Assembly: GCA_000320605.2 (NCBI GenBank)
Contig: KB445795.1
Location: 62,979-126,978, forward strand
Source of the DNA: Gelatoporia subvermispora B
Taxonomy: Eukaryota > Basidiomycota > Agaricomycetes > Polyporales > Gelatoporiaceae
Reading direction: 5' to 3'
Length of the DNA stretch: 64,000 bases
Position numbers and translations under genes: made by a program. The notes beneath the pieces were generated by a model. It was given only the letters and a program-made list of their open reading frames with translations, was not told the origin of the DNA and ran no database searches. Of this stretch, positions 23,141 through 35,039 are shown piece by piece (the first letter of the stretch is position 1; each line of letters begins with the position of its first letter).

Positions 23141-24164
23141 GACAAGTCTTATCTCCCGCCGACAAGCTGCGGTGACTCTTGATTTTCAAGAGACGCATTT
23201 GTGTCATTGTTCTGATAGAAAACGCAGACAAAGGTGACGTTGAGAGCCCGCACTTACAATCTATCATCTTGACCACATACCTCGGTGTATTGACGCATCT
23301 TGCTGCAGTAATGCAATAGAAGAGCAGCAGATATCTACGCTTTCAAGTTGATCCGCATCGATACGGCGCCATTGCCACGCTCGGAGCATGAGGCGACAAC
23401 ACTTGACCAGAGACTGGCGCGGGTCTTATGCTACCCTGTTGCACAGCCAATCTCGAAATCGGCACGAGGATGTGCCGTTAATTCTTGTTGAGCTGCAGAC
23501 GAGTGGACTATTGACAAACCGACTTAGGTGCTAAGGTCCTAGCGTCCGACCTGGAAGCGAGCTGTATGTGCATTTCATTCATCTGTGCGAGCGCGAGGGG
23601 ACAGAAATGAGTAGATGGCAGACTCATATGACCTCAGACTCATATGGCCTCCGGAGCGGATAGCAGGTCGATAACGAAAGCGCCACCACGTCCGTAGGAC
23701 CATGTCGCTGCGGAAGGAGGCTGTCTCCGGACTAGGTGAAGGACCTGACTAGGCGGTGCATTCCTATTGCCCCAGCGGGGCAGATCGATGTTCGCTCAGT
23801 ATAGCCCCCTCTTGGTCTTGAGTCACCCTGATAGGTCGATGATACTGATGACATGCTTGCTTACTGTCCGTACATGAAGGAGGAAGAGACACTGGTTGAC
23901 TGGGAAGACCTACGGTGATCAGCATCTAATTGCAGGCGTCCATGGAAATGAGCGCGGGCTAAGTGAGTAGACGTACTCAACGGTACAGCTGTGTAGTATG
24001 GAGTTGTCGATGAACATACACTCCGCTCAAAGTCGCACGCAAAGTGAGTCACTTAACACCATGATTACTTCTTCGAGTTGACAGCAGTCATCCCAGCACT
24101 GGTGCGACCTACATAGCATTCGGAAATTGAGCGTGGCGATCTGATTCAACGAGAACGGATACTG
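23141..24164. other. Noncoding stretch, nothing recognised
   Basis: No convincing reading frame, repeat or element end was found. Confidence 0.4.
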
Positions 24165-24750
24165 ACGATAGATCATCTTGCATTCCTTAGTCAACCACTT
24201 TTACCCAGTCATGCTGGGTCGACTGCACACTCATTGGGCAATATTTCTCCTACTGCCACCCCGCCACAATCACACCGTCGCTCTACCTCCTGTGCGATTT
24301 CTCATTCCCGCGCGGGCTCACTCTCCGCAACGACTGCGCGGTGGTTTCCCACCGAGCGCACGCATCGCCGCGCGTTCTCGAGCATCATCGCACCGCACGA
24401 GGCGCTCTTCTGCGACGAGGACGCGCTCGCGCGCCTCAAGGCTCATGGACAGCTTCACTTTCGACGGCGGCCGGTCTACGCGATTCATCTCCGAGCAGCG
24501 TCTCATGGGGCGCTCGCGGCGCTATTCCGAACGCGTACCACTACCCCTTACTTGCGCCCGCGCGGTGTCGCTCGAGCAGCCTCGGCGCGAGCAGGCAGGC
24601 TCCGCCCTCGCCGCACGCGCGCATACATATCACGAATGCAGCGCTGCGCATGACACAGACCGCGCCCGATGGCAAGGGCGCTGACGTTCTCGCGATGAAG
24701 GGGCGCACGCTTCCGTCCGTGCGAGCTTTTCCCAGTGACTGCTCCATTCA
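24165..24750 (+). pseudogene. PQ-loop gene fragment (copy 2, 5' part of long exon)
   Basis: Homologous to about 55-640 of the PQ-loop gene. It keeps the order of the first loop region, the Arg/Ala-rich loop, TFDGGRS, the Arg/Ser stretch and the ITNAALRMTQTAPDG segment (compare IHAAALHMTQAAPEA). The frame is broken by indels and no later exon follows. Confidence 0.7.
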
Positions 24751-26929
24751 AGCCGCGTCGACTTGCTGGCGATTTTACGCATACAGACATGTGCCCGGAC
24801 GCTTCACTTGTCAACACCACGGTCACGTACTACGACTGCGCCCAAGCCTAGTACGCCGCGCAGCGCCTCTAAATTTCATATGAATCAAACGTTCCGGCCG
24901 GATCACACATATCGAAAACTACCACAAACTGCATACGGTTTCCGCTCGACAATGCCATTTCCAAACACTATCAGTCTATCATCATGGGCGAACATTGCTG
25001 GCGGCCTTCGGCCGCACTCACGCCTGACAACTATGGGTCAGATTCGCCATATTGAGACAAAGAAGGTGGCCTTTAGGTTGCAAGGTGGCGAGAACATGCG
25101 GAAATGGGACGCTCGTTCAAGGCGAGACGAGCCCAGTGCCCTGGAGCACCGTGCACATGATCATTTGAAGCATGCAGGGTACATTAATCTGAACCTAGAC
25201 CGCGGCGAGGAAGCCATCGCCTAGTCGCAAGCACCGCAGATACGTTCGTATGCATGTGAATTACGCTTCGCCTCTGCATTGCCTTCCGGCAAGGTCCTGC
25301 AGGAGCAGTACTAGGGCAGTCTGGATTCGAATGCATACGGCTGTTGGCTTTACGCGCTTGTATAGCCTGCTCAAGGCACTGTCATAAGCTATAATTGTAC
25401 TGGCCCCGTCCTCATCGGAGGGCCGCAGGGCGCTTTGCATTGTCGTCGAATATATGGGGGTCCTGGTCGAATGCACAGATCAAGGTAACATCGGATATCG
25501 AATATGGGGAGCCGCCACCGAGCATATTGACCACGCACCTCGCTTTACTGGCGCTGGTCAACGGGTGAAAGATATGCGCTTTGACTCAACGAGGACGCAG
25601 CACGTCCGACATGCGAGGCGGCGCGGCGCCAGGCATGGCCGTCGGACGACCGCCGCGAGCCTTTCGTATGAAATCGCATTGGTGCGCTGGGAAGACCTGC
25701 AGCAGTCAGGCCTTGACTACATACTCCAGCGCAAGGGAAAACGGTGATACGCTCAACGATATGACAATGTAGCTAGTCCACCGTGGTGGCGAGCTTTTGT
25801 CGAGGATCGTGTCGTCCGACCAAAGCCGCAAGCGAAGGGCGCGAGATTAAATCACGGATGATTTCCCAGATAGATCGCAGTGTTAGTGCACATCATGCGA
25901 GCTGCAGGACATTCGTGGGACCGGGCGCGCATCCACGGCGTCGAACAGCTGCTGGGAAGATATCGAGAGCGGTGTCCCAGACGTGATGTATAGAACCTCA
26001 CAGCCAGCGCTGCATCCACATCTAAGCGACCGAGACTGCACGGGATGTACTAGCGGCGTGCCACGCCACGCTATAGGTGGTTCGAACTTCTAAACGAAGG
26101 AGCTGCCCAATATCTGTACGCGGAGGGAAAGAAGTCGAAGGCCGCTGCCAACAGACGCAGAGGACAGGTGAAGCGATTTCGGGTCACAAGTTCAATCCAT
26201 GAGACTTCGCTGGACGATACAACACGATTCGTTCACTACGGAGGCAAGAGATTGTTGAGTATCGTGGGGTCCGAGTAAAGGTGCTAGCAAAGGGCGTGAG
26301 CTAGGATGATGAGTGCTTTCAAGGAGCGTAGTGATAGCACCCGTGGTACGACTTGCAGGATGTTCGGGAACTGGAACCTGTAGTATGACTCAGAGAAAAG
26401 TGACTCCAGCGGTCGATCATCCTGCATCCTTGGTCGACCGCTTTCGTCGATCGTGCACCGCCGCCGGGCCCGGTCCAAAACATCGAAGGACGACTGTGAA
26501 AAATGTTAAGCGTGCTATGTTCAAGCGATCCATACGTGAGATATATACCTGACAGCCTCGCATGACGCACCCGGGACCAAGGTCGCAGAGGCACACTAGC
26601 AGCGTTACGCGCCGCGTCATGAGGCCGTAGACTTCGGTCTTGCGGATGCTACTGTCCTCGATAGAAAAACTATGAATGATTCACGGCGGAAGAGATATGT
26701 AGAAGGCAGTCAGTGACACGTATCGATGCGGAAGACATACAACAACGGAGGTGGTGGCGGTCTTCGTGCGACGAGTTGAATTCATAAGACTCGTCCTGGC
26801 TGGCGGCATGCCTTATATGCGCTAGTTTGCCCATCATGGTTCAAAAACGCTTGATCGATGGGCACTACCTCAGGTGAAGAGAGACTCAATCATTAGTAGG
26901 TCAGTCAGTGCTGATCAGCTTCAGGTCAT
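24751..26929. other. Noncoding stretch with one duplicated segment
   Basis: Mostly featureless. Positions about 25020-25130 are homologous to about 39810-39920 (shared CGCTTTAGGTTGCA-like stretch and GGAAATG.GA.GCTCG), part of the tandem duplication. No gene is supported. Confidence 0.45.
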
Positions 26930-27430
26930 ATTATTGTTCTGCTCGGACTATGTACACGGTTGGAGCCCGCACCTATACCGGATATACAATCAAACCAGTC
27001 GGTACGCCGTCCTCTCCGCTCACTCTGTATACCTAGTCCTCTTTCTCCCCACCAGAATCGCTGCTATAGCCGCCGTCGCGAGCGTTCCATACCTGCAACA
27101 ACCGAGCTCACCCACGTATGCGCCCAGCCCTCGCGCCATACGCCGTCCGGCGCGACCTCACATATCGCACTCCCTACGAGCATCGCCGCGTATCCGGGGT
27201 GGCGCAGGCGGCATACGGCCTCGCGGTCAGCTTCCACATTAGAGCTGGCCAAATGCGCGAGGGGCGTTCAGCCGGGAAGAGAGGGCGCGCTAAGGGCGCA
27301 GCCAACTAGGGCCTGGGATCTCGAGTTGCACGCGTGTGGCCTGGCGCGTTCGGCGAGGATGAGGATGATCTCGGAGAGGGCGCCAAGCTAGGGGATTGCC
27401 TGGAGCGGGAGAGGATAATGGTACGTTCTG
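26930..27430 (+). pseudogene. Unidentified duplicated segment U, copy 1
   Basis: Homologous to 40150-40620. Both copies lie upstream of a PQ-loop copy. One shared frame gives a hydrophobic stretch (IAAIAAVASVPY here, SIAAVTAVTTVPY in the other) and a later YGLA. This could be a remnant of a membrane protein exon, but neither copy is open for long and the parent gene is not recognised. Homology continues weakly over 27431-27620 (with 40640-40900). Confidence 0.45.
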
Positions 27431-27636
27431 GTATCAACTGAGAGGTTTGTGAGTATTGTAGTCTTGAAGATTAGGACGCCGCAGCGGGAGCAGCGCTTCG
27501 TGCGGTTTGTAAGGGTCGGTGGGTGGCGCCGTTGCGACGTGTACGCATGCTGCGCCAGATGGGACCAGAGGTACTTTCCGGAGAGGTTGTGATATCATCG
27601 GAGCAGAGACATCGTCGAGAGCTGAATACTAGTGGA

Positions 27637-27663
27637 GATCTAATCTAATCTAATCTAATCTAA
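27637..27663. repeat. TAATC pentanucleotide microsatellite
   Basis: About five tandem TAATC units, at the proposed 5' end of the Helitron. Confidence 0.8.
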
Positions 27664-28850
27664 TACTTGAAGAGAGGCGGAACTTTGGCTTATGTAATAG
27701 TGACTAAGCAGCCACTTTCCCGCGCGCGGAGCGCAGCGGGCGCCTGTCTCCCGGCCCGCGCGTCACGTGACCGCGCAAGCGGTCAAATTTTGCGCCTGAC
27801 TACTGCGAGCCTGACCTTCGGCCTCTATTGCTGGCTTCTCAGGCTGTCTCGGGCTCTGCTTCTTTCTGATCTCTGGGTTTCTCGGGGGAGCTGTAAGGGT
27901 AAGAGCACTGCCAGCACTGCCTTTTCGGGATTTGGTGGCCTGTGGGTAACAAGGCAAGCTTTTGTGATAAATCCTATCTTCCTGACCTCCCTATATGGGT
28001 GTCCGTTGGTTGTATAAACAGTCTTCTTTGGACTGGGGACCGCTATCTAAATCACGGGGTCCTGGGAGATTGAGCTGGCGGGTTTACAGTTGCCTCTCCA
28101 TCCAGTGTAGCTAGATTGACTTTCTATTTCAACAGTCCCTGTTGAGCTGATTTCCACTATCCATACATTTTCTGGATTGGCCGGTGTTGCCTTTGCGCTG
28201 CCTGAACATTGCTTCCCAGCACTATATTGATTTCTGTGATGTACGCATTTTTTGAATAATTATGTGCGACAACCTACTAATCTCTGCATTAGGTCTGCCA
28301 TAGGAGCTGACCGGACCGAGGCCGAAGAAGATAGAGCCGACGTGTTTGGATTCAAAGGAAATGGACCAATTGGTCTTCCCCCTGCTTCCCCTGGACTCTC
28401 CTATGAGAATCCGCCTGTCTCACGTAATATGTATGTTTCTTTTTGCAGAATCAGAGTGATGTTAGCATACTAATAGTTTTTGGTACGAGCAGTACCCCGC
28501 CCACTACTTCTCAGCACCTTCGTATTGCTGCGCAGCATACAGAAAGAGAGCAACAAGCTCTTGAAAGTTCTCATCGCCGCCGTGTACCTGTTACTATGTT
28601 ACCTCTACCTATTTCATTTGCCCTATCGCCCCAACGCCTGACTGCCACCTCTATTAGTATGTTTCATATTTACCGTATCTTCCAGATATAGATCTGACCA
28701 TATTTTCTTTAGCTTCTCCATTACAACCTGTTGCCGGCCTGTCCAACTCTGTTAAGTTTAACGGACAAGTCTTTTGTCATCTACCTGCCCATCTTGCACA
28801 GGCTGTGGCTGCATTACCTACATTAATGTAACCACTTCATATTTCCCATA
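27664..28850. other. Helitron 5' region, no gene recognised
   Basis: A GC-rich start (27715-27790) followed by ordinary sequence with short open frames but no recognisable domain. Confidence 0.4.
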
Positions 28851-28904
28851 CCATGCAGCATGCTAGATTCCCTGCTCCACCCATTCCTGCTGCTCAGCCA
28901 TTTC

Positions 28905-29017
28905 CCTTTCCCGCTCCCGCTCCTGCTCCTGCTTCTGCTCCTACCCCTGTGCCTGCTCCTGCTCCTGCTCTGGTGCCCGCTCCTGCGCCCGCTCCTGCAC
29001 CCACTCCCATACCCGCA

Positions 29018-29067
<50 letters not shown>

Positions 29068-29085
29068 CACTCCCACTCCCACTAC
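28905..29085 (+). repeat. Hexanucleotide GCTCCT / Pro-Ala repeat
   Basis: About 180 bp of imperfect tandem GCTCCT units, with a pure run near 29020-29070. One frame reads as Ala-Pro dipeptides. It lies just ahead of the helicase remnant and may have expanded in an ancestral linker. Confidence 0.85.
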
Positions 29086-29112
29086 GCTCCCACGAGCCAG
29101 ACGACCATTTGC

Positions 29113-30734
29113 ATGGAGACATGTCCAACCACACAATCTTGGCCATATGGACAAGCGGACCATTACATTGCTGGAGCAGTTGATCACACACTATGTGATA
29201 TCCATGACTCTGACCGTCTATTTGGCGGTATTACTGTTGTGATGGGTGGAGACTTTCAGCAAATTTTGCCAGTCATCTTACGTGGTTCACGTGCTCAAAT
29301 TGTTAGGGCCTCTCTGCCGCGGTCTACATGGTGGCCTAGAAATGTCAAGGTACTATTCTTACACAGCAACATGGGCTTGGGACAAAGTGCTGAGGATTGC
29401 GCATATGCTCAATGGCGACAAGAAATGGGCAGTGGTTAGCATACTGCTGCGGATGGCTCTATTACTCTCCCTGCTCATATGAGACTTGCCGACAATTCAC
29501 TTCAAGGCCTTATCAATACCATTTACCCCGAGCTGGATAAAGACCGCCCACTTCCCCATGACAATGACTACTTTCTCAATCGCACCATTTTAAGCTCACG
29601 CAATGCTGATGTCCATGACATTAATGCAAAAGTTCTGGAACACATGCCTGGCAATGACTTGGTCTTTCATAGTGCAGACTCTGTGGTTGTGAACAAGGAC
29701 ACCAATGCCGAGTATGCACAAGATGCTTACCCACCTGAGCTACTTAGCACAATCAATGCCTCTGCATTACCACTGTCTAAGCTCACCCTCAAAATTGGCT
29801 GCCCACTCATGATTTTGCGTAATCTGGATCCTGCTAATGGTGTTTGCAACGGCACCCGTGCTATTCTTACCCGAGCATCTGACCGAGTGTTAGAGGTGCG
29901 GCTCATTGGAGACAACCATGCGGACAAGTTGGTCTTTATTCCACGCATGACCTGTACTGCTAGAGAAAAAGACACCAGAATACCATATAAGCTCAAGCGA
30001 CATCAATCCCCAGTTCGCCTGGCATTCGCAATGATGGTCAACAAGAGGACCCGGGCAGCTCCCCTATAGGTAAGGCCCCGGTGAGACCCTAAAATAGCCT
30101 CAAATATGCAACGATTTGGGTGCAAAATATGCTACGGGTGCCCTAGGCTAGTCACGGAGTCACATCACGTGCTCGGATGTGACGCATTCGGTCACAATTT
30201 GTCACACCCCTCCCAAGCGTAGAATCCGTGCTTGCAGCTCATGTTTCCGTGAAGCTATATTACAAACATCAAAGCCACGGAACGATACGCGAAGGAAAAG
30301 CGTTTGCGTGAGCCACAGAGCGGAACAGTGCCACTTGTGGTGCGCGGTAGCCGTGTGGCGAGCGGTCACCAGCGCCTGAAAGACGCGTCGCGCCAGTCAC
30401 CTGACCCGAAAATATGCAACGGGGGCCATAGGCTTCCGGCTTTTTGGCCTCAAATATGCTAAAAATGGACAAGGATTTCGTGATTTCGGGGGGGTCAAAT
30501 ATGCTAACTGGGGCCTTACCTAATAGGGAGCTGCCCGGGTCCTTCAACAAGGCACAAGGACAATCACTCAAGCAAGTCGGATTAGACCTGCGCGTGCCAG
30601 TATTCACACATGGTTAACTTTATGTTGCTCTGTCCTGCATAACATCTGCTGCAAGAATGAAGGTGTTGTTTCCTTCAGACTCAGAGTCTACAACTACCAA
30701 AAATATTGTATACTCTGAGATTCTATTACGGTAA
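29113..30734 (+). pseudogene. PIF1-like Helitron helicase, C-terminal part, broken
   Basis: Sequence of the helicase half of a RepHel protein: [19 protein letters not shown] (Walker B-like and following motif), then SSRNADVHDINAKVLEHMPG, LSKLTLKIGCPLMILRNL (PIF1 motif) and, after the MITE, the end QGQSLKQVGLDLRVPVFTHG-type sequence in a decayed frame. There is a stop or frameshift near 29437. The conserved motif normally read as MxNKAQGQS is split exactly by the MITE at 30046-30543. The Walker A region is absent, so the product cannot be functional. Confidence 0.8.
30046..30543. mobile_element. 498-bp MITE inside the Helitron helicase
   Basis: The TIR starts AGGACCCGGGCAGCTCCC and extends about 35 bp to GGTAAGGCCCC. 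The 8-bp target duplication is TCAACAAG (30038-30045, 30544-30551). Removing the insert restores the helicase sequence ...MVNKAQGQ-like. The inside carries five or more AAATATGC(A/T)A motifs arranged near both ends. There is no coding capacity. Confidence 0.88.
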
Positions 30735-31194
30735 GTATTTCAGTTCCTTATTTGTTCATTGCATCAATAGGTCATCTGTAGTGAATAAGACAACACCACA
30801 TGGTATTATATGTAGATTGAATTATACTTAATATATAACAATGATTATTTGTAATTGCGAACCCGTGGTGTCCACGGGCGCCGTTGCTGGTTTCCGTCAA
30901 GAGCAGGTCCAGCAGACGCGAAGATGGCGAGGAGAAGGCTGAGTCAGCCTTCTCACATGGCATTTCGAACCCCGCTGTGGCGAATCACGCATTTTGTTGG
31001 CGAGACGCCAGGAACGCGGTCCCGCTGTCTTCGACAACCACTGTCTCCTTCGACGATACGTGCTCTTTTATCTGCGTCTCACTATGCTCCCTACGCGTAC
31101 CTACACCCTCTGTCTTTGTGTGCCTACTTCTGCGCATTTGCACAAGTCATGACTGAAATGAGATTCGCATCTACTATGCCCGCCTCTTAGACCT

Positions 31195-32755
31195 GGCTTG
31201 CCGCGATATAGCTCTAGTTTTGCTTCGTCGGCTACACACTCCTCGGGCTATACTTCTACTACCGCACATCCTCCAAGCCTACGGCCTTACATTACCTGCA
31301 CTTGCGCTTGCGCACCGGGTTGCTCACCGTGACCACCGCACGGCGGATATCCGACGAGCGCACGCACCACCACACACTCACGACCATCACCAGACTGGCC
31401 GCACGCGCATACATGCAGCGGCGGCACTGCACATGACGCAGACCGCACTGGAGGGCGAGGGCGCGGATGGTCTCGGGCTGCGGGGACGCTCCATTTCACG
31501 TGGTCGAGTAGAGACGGAGGAGGGGTAGGATGAGTGCAAACGGGCGAGCGAGCTGGAAGGGTGCGACGATGGTGTACATAGGCATGTGGGTGCCTGTGAG
31601 TCTCGAGGCGCTGCCGAGGCAGGGCTCACGGCGTGGACGGGGAGGGCGAGGGCAGATGTTGTGCTGCCAGAGCTTGTGCCGATGGCCACGACGGACACTG
31701 CAAAGTCGTATTTGTCGCCGCTGCCCGGCGTTCCTGCTGATCCATCACTAGTTTCTGAAAGTGATATGTTCCACGAAGATCCAGGATAACGCCCGTCATT
31801 GAAGCATGTCATTGCGCGCATTGGGTGTGCACTACGTTGTACTTCACATTGCAATTACACTAACCATGGAAGATCATTTGTACCTTTTCTGCCGACTCTG
31901 ACGTGCACTCAATTCCTCGCAATGCCTCGTAGTATGTAAGACAATCAGTTGAGGTGCGCTCCAATATTCTTTGACCTAGTCCAATTACTGACACGGTGTC
32001 AGGGTTTGTCTGTGTATGTTCCCCTTACGCCTTCTTTGGAAAGTTCTCCTACGCTACCTCTATTCCGAGGGTGCTCAAGCTCGCTCGAGCCGCCTCTCTG
32101 AGCATCTGCCTACCTTCGCGAGAGCATTCCGTCCGTAAACCTCAATAATCCTCTATGACCATGCGCATACACTTTGGCAGATAACTCCTCGGGAGCAGGG
32201 GCACCCTCATGTTCGACATCACTATCGTCACGCGATCCTGGCTCTACCGCCCGTCATCACACCCCGAGGATGGGGCAGCACGCGCACACTGTATGAAAAT
32301 GAAGCAGGGCACCTTGTAGCAAACACGACGGGAGCAGAGGATGTGGTCACATCGTCGCGCAGGCAGGATTATCGGGCAGCTCGGATTCCATAGGCGAATA
32401 TATATGGATGTACAACTACGATACTGGTGAGTGTGTGCGGCATAAAGATGCTGTCCTTGGTGTGCATTATTTTGGTAGATGCATATGCTGCATGCAATGT
32501 GTAGCATCTGCCGTACTACGCTCGTATTATGCTCGCAACGAATGCCGCAACCCGTCTGCCGTCAAGACTGAACGAGTCCACGTGTCGAGTGTACGAATCG
32601 CGGCGTCCCAATCGTCCACCCCATTACTCTTACCAATGCTTATTGGAACACCTTACCCTCTCGTCTCACCCAACCTTCCAGTGTTGCCGCCGTCATGGCC
32701 CATGCCCACTACACAGCTTGCCGCACCGACCCATACTAAGAACGCTAGCTGAACT
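31195..32755 (+). pseudogene. PQ-loop gene copy 3, full length but decayed
   Basis: Follows the order of copy 1 end to end: acceptor plus ACCTGGCTTGCC, first loop, Arg-rich loop with HMTQTALEGEG, YLSPLPGVPADPSLVSESDM, the end of the long exon at about 31800-31870, the later helix exons (32000-32390) and the downstream block. Several indels and stops break the frame, including an early one in the first helix. It belongs to unit B, upstream of NLR B. Confidence 0.75.
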
Positions 32756-32879
32756 GGGAGATGTCATCAGCAAGGTGGGCATGGGAATGCGGAGAGCATG
32801 CCCAGGGTGGATAGGCTCAGCGAGTATGAACTCAGGGGGCGATGAAAGAGAACACGCCGAGCCAGACAGTTGCCTTTAA

Positions 32880-33082
32880 CTGAGAATAATAAATATCACA
32901 ACGTATCACGACCTCAACAAAAGTGCTGAGATTCTGGTCTGACAGACAAGGGTGTCTTTCAAAGATGAGTTGCGTCAGGTCCTAACCACGGGCTTGCATG
33001 GCCCGCGGTGGCGTAGTGCACGCCGAGTCAACAAGACGCCAGGAACACGGTCCCGCTCTCTCGATCATGCGTATCTAGGGCT
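32880..33082. other. Upstream segment of PQ-loop copy 4
   Basis: Contains the AACACGGTCCCGCTCTCTCGA block that also precedes copies 3 (about 31015) and 5 (about 40985), showing that the PQ-loop 5' flank was duplicated too. Confidence 0.5.
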
Positions 33083-35035
33083 AGTGGCGCATATAGGTGG
33101 ATGCCTTGCTACCAGAGGATGTCCCCATTACATTTACGAATACTGCGACAAATTCACATTAGCTACCGCCCGACGTGCATCCGGGGGACTGGGTCCACCT
33201 CTTGCTTCCGATTGGAGACTGTTCCGCAACGATCCAAAAGAAGAACACGTCGTTGGCCGAGTCTCTGCGTGGACATATTAAAGTATCTTTCAGCTGTTTT
33301 TATAATGGGGGGCGTACCCTGTCCCAAAAATTGCACAGTCGGGGTTGGCGGAGTTCTAAGAATCTAGGCACAATCTACTGGCCGGCGGCACGCTCGTTCA
33401 GCATTTAGCAGCTGAGGCGACGAGCGGGGTGACAGCTGTAGAACACATATATGAGATTTTGTAGTGCAGTGCTCAGGAGAGAAGGGAGTGCATGCTTAGA
33501 ACATCTCGATGAGAGCTCAGAGACTACAGGATATCTCACCACACCGACATTCCTGAGAGGTGCGCTTCGAATTTCCTGCACATCCTGCAGCACCATTATG
33601 ATGTTCGGGAATGTTGTAGGCAAGGCATAGATCTTATTTGTTGAGTTAGAGGGTCTCATCTCGAGTCATTTCAAACCATTGGATTATCGCACAACCTCAC
33701 TCCATAGGTATGAGCCCTTGCTAGTCTTCGTGTACGCTGTCCCGGTACCTGAAGTCGTGATGGCCATGTCACCAATGGGGATCTCGGGCTCTCGGCACTG
33801 ATGCGGCGCTCGAAAGTTATGATCCGCCTATGTGTGATTTTTGTGACAGGATACGCCTCCCGTTATGAAAACAGCTGTTATGCAGATAGACGCATTTCAT
33901 TTGCATCTATTTGGCTCTTTTTTACAAAAGGTGGGCGAGATCTGGATCGGGGATACGGTCTGAAAGTCAAGGTGGGGACCTGGGTGGTACTCGGGGTCCC
34001 AGTTCGCGTTTTGCGAGCGGTTTTGGACAAGTTGTTGGAAATCTGTTTAGTTGCTCCCTGAACTAGAGCCAAACTTTGTATGGACGTGTCTCACATCCTC
34101 CCCGTCTCTTGCAAACTTTTTCCAGGTCGAAATGTGAACTTCAGCGAGAGGCAGACTGTTTGCACTGTGACGTCTGCAGCAGCTTTACATGGGAGACACG
34201 TGTATGACGCATCATGGCCACATCGTGGCATGCTGCCTCGTGATCTTCATGCATCCTAGAATAGTAGTCCGGCAGCCCTCGGCAAACCATCTTAGGCAGG
34301 TGGGTGGGTGATATTCTAGTTTCCGAGGTCCCTCTTACTTTGGGGTGTTAGTGTTGTGCATCCAAATTACGCACACCTCTTGCTTTTTCACCTGCCTTTT
34401 TTGCCTTTCCTTGCTTTTTGCGTCTTGCGTTCCCATGTCCCCACGTCCCAAATCTCTTCCTTATCTTGCCCTTGGAGCCTTGCCCATGTTCGCACCTGTC
34501 ACACATGTGTTGTGGCCCTCAGCTTGCTAAGTGCGCCACAGCAATAATTTCTGTTTGTATCTCACTGTATGCTAATTTTACTGCTGCACTCTATTTGCAC
34601 ACCTGCTCATCGGAAGTCGGAGTCTTACCTGGGTTTTAACAAGTTTCGATCTCACCGAAGTGACCTTCACGTGCCACACCTGATAACCATGGGCATGAAG
34701 CGAAGCGAGGCACCTATCTTGTACAACATTATACCTCACGTCGCGATTACCCCAGATTTGGAAGAACATGTGCGCCTTCTTCTGGCCAAATTTGATGTGC
34801 ACTCATTTTCTCGCAGTTTGTTGGAAAATCAGTAGAGGTGTGTTGCAATAATTCTAGATTCAGGTAATTCAGTGACATGATCCCGGGGCTTGTCCCTGTA
34901 TCTCTTTATCTCCATCGTCCTAGGTAACTTCTCTGCGCTGTCTCTATCCTGAGCTCACCAAAGCTCGCCCAAGCCACGCCCTTGGCCTCCATAACTACCT
35001 GCACGAGAGCATTCTGTACACAACTTACCTTTCTA
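33083..35035 (+). pseudogene. PQ-loop gene copy 4, 3' half, interrupted
   Basis: Two pieces: 33083-33285 matches about 800-1014 of copy 1 (VGRVSAWTY against IGRISAWTC), and 34718-35035 matches about 1018-1320, including intron 1, the 21-nt microexon, intron 2 and exon 3 (TTGTTGGAAAATCAGTAGAG, then the GGCTTGTCCCTG helix). The pieces would be contiguous without 33286-34717. Confidence 0.75.
33286..34717. mobile_element. Unclassified insertion splitting PQ-loop copy 4
   Basis: About 1.43 kb with no counterpart in any other PQ-loop copy, placed between two adjacent parts of one exon. No long frame, TIR or target duplication could be confirmed by eye; the ends are uncertain by a few bases. It could be a non-autonomous element or a complex rearrangement. 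Confidence 0.45.
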
Positions 35036-35039
35036 GTCC

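Larger units (their letters stand above)
27639..30890 (+). mobile_element. Decayed Helitron
   Basis: The right end is well supported: a GC hairpin CCCGTGG-TGT-CCACGGG at 30862-30878, 12 bases later CTGG (the CTRR end) at 30887-30890, followed by a T. The element encodes a PIF1-like helicase remnant. The left end is a proposal: TC at 27639 after an A, opening a TCTAATC-type pentanucleotide run, where homology between the duplicated units is lost. No Rep domain is visible, so the element is truncated or internally deleted. Confidence 0.6.

Noticed and set aside
27636..27663. TAATC run as telomere-like repeat
   Set aside because: Only about five units, not the fungal TTAGGG type, and followed by transposon sequence; better explained as a microsatellite at a Helitron end.
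33800..34061. Short plus-strand frame with a hydrophobic end as a small membrane protein
   Set aside because: Lies in an unclassified insertion inside a pseudogene, with no start context, homology or splice support.
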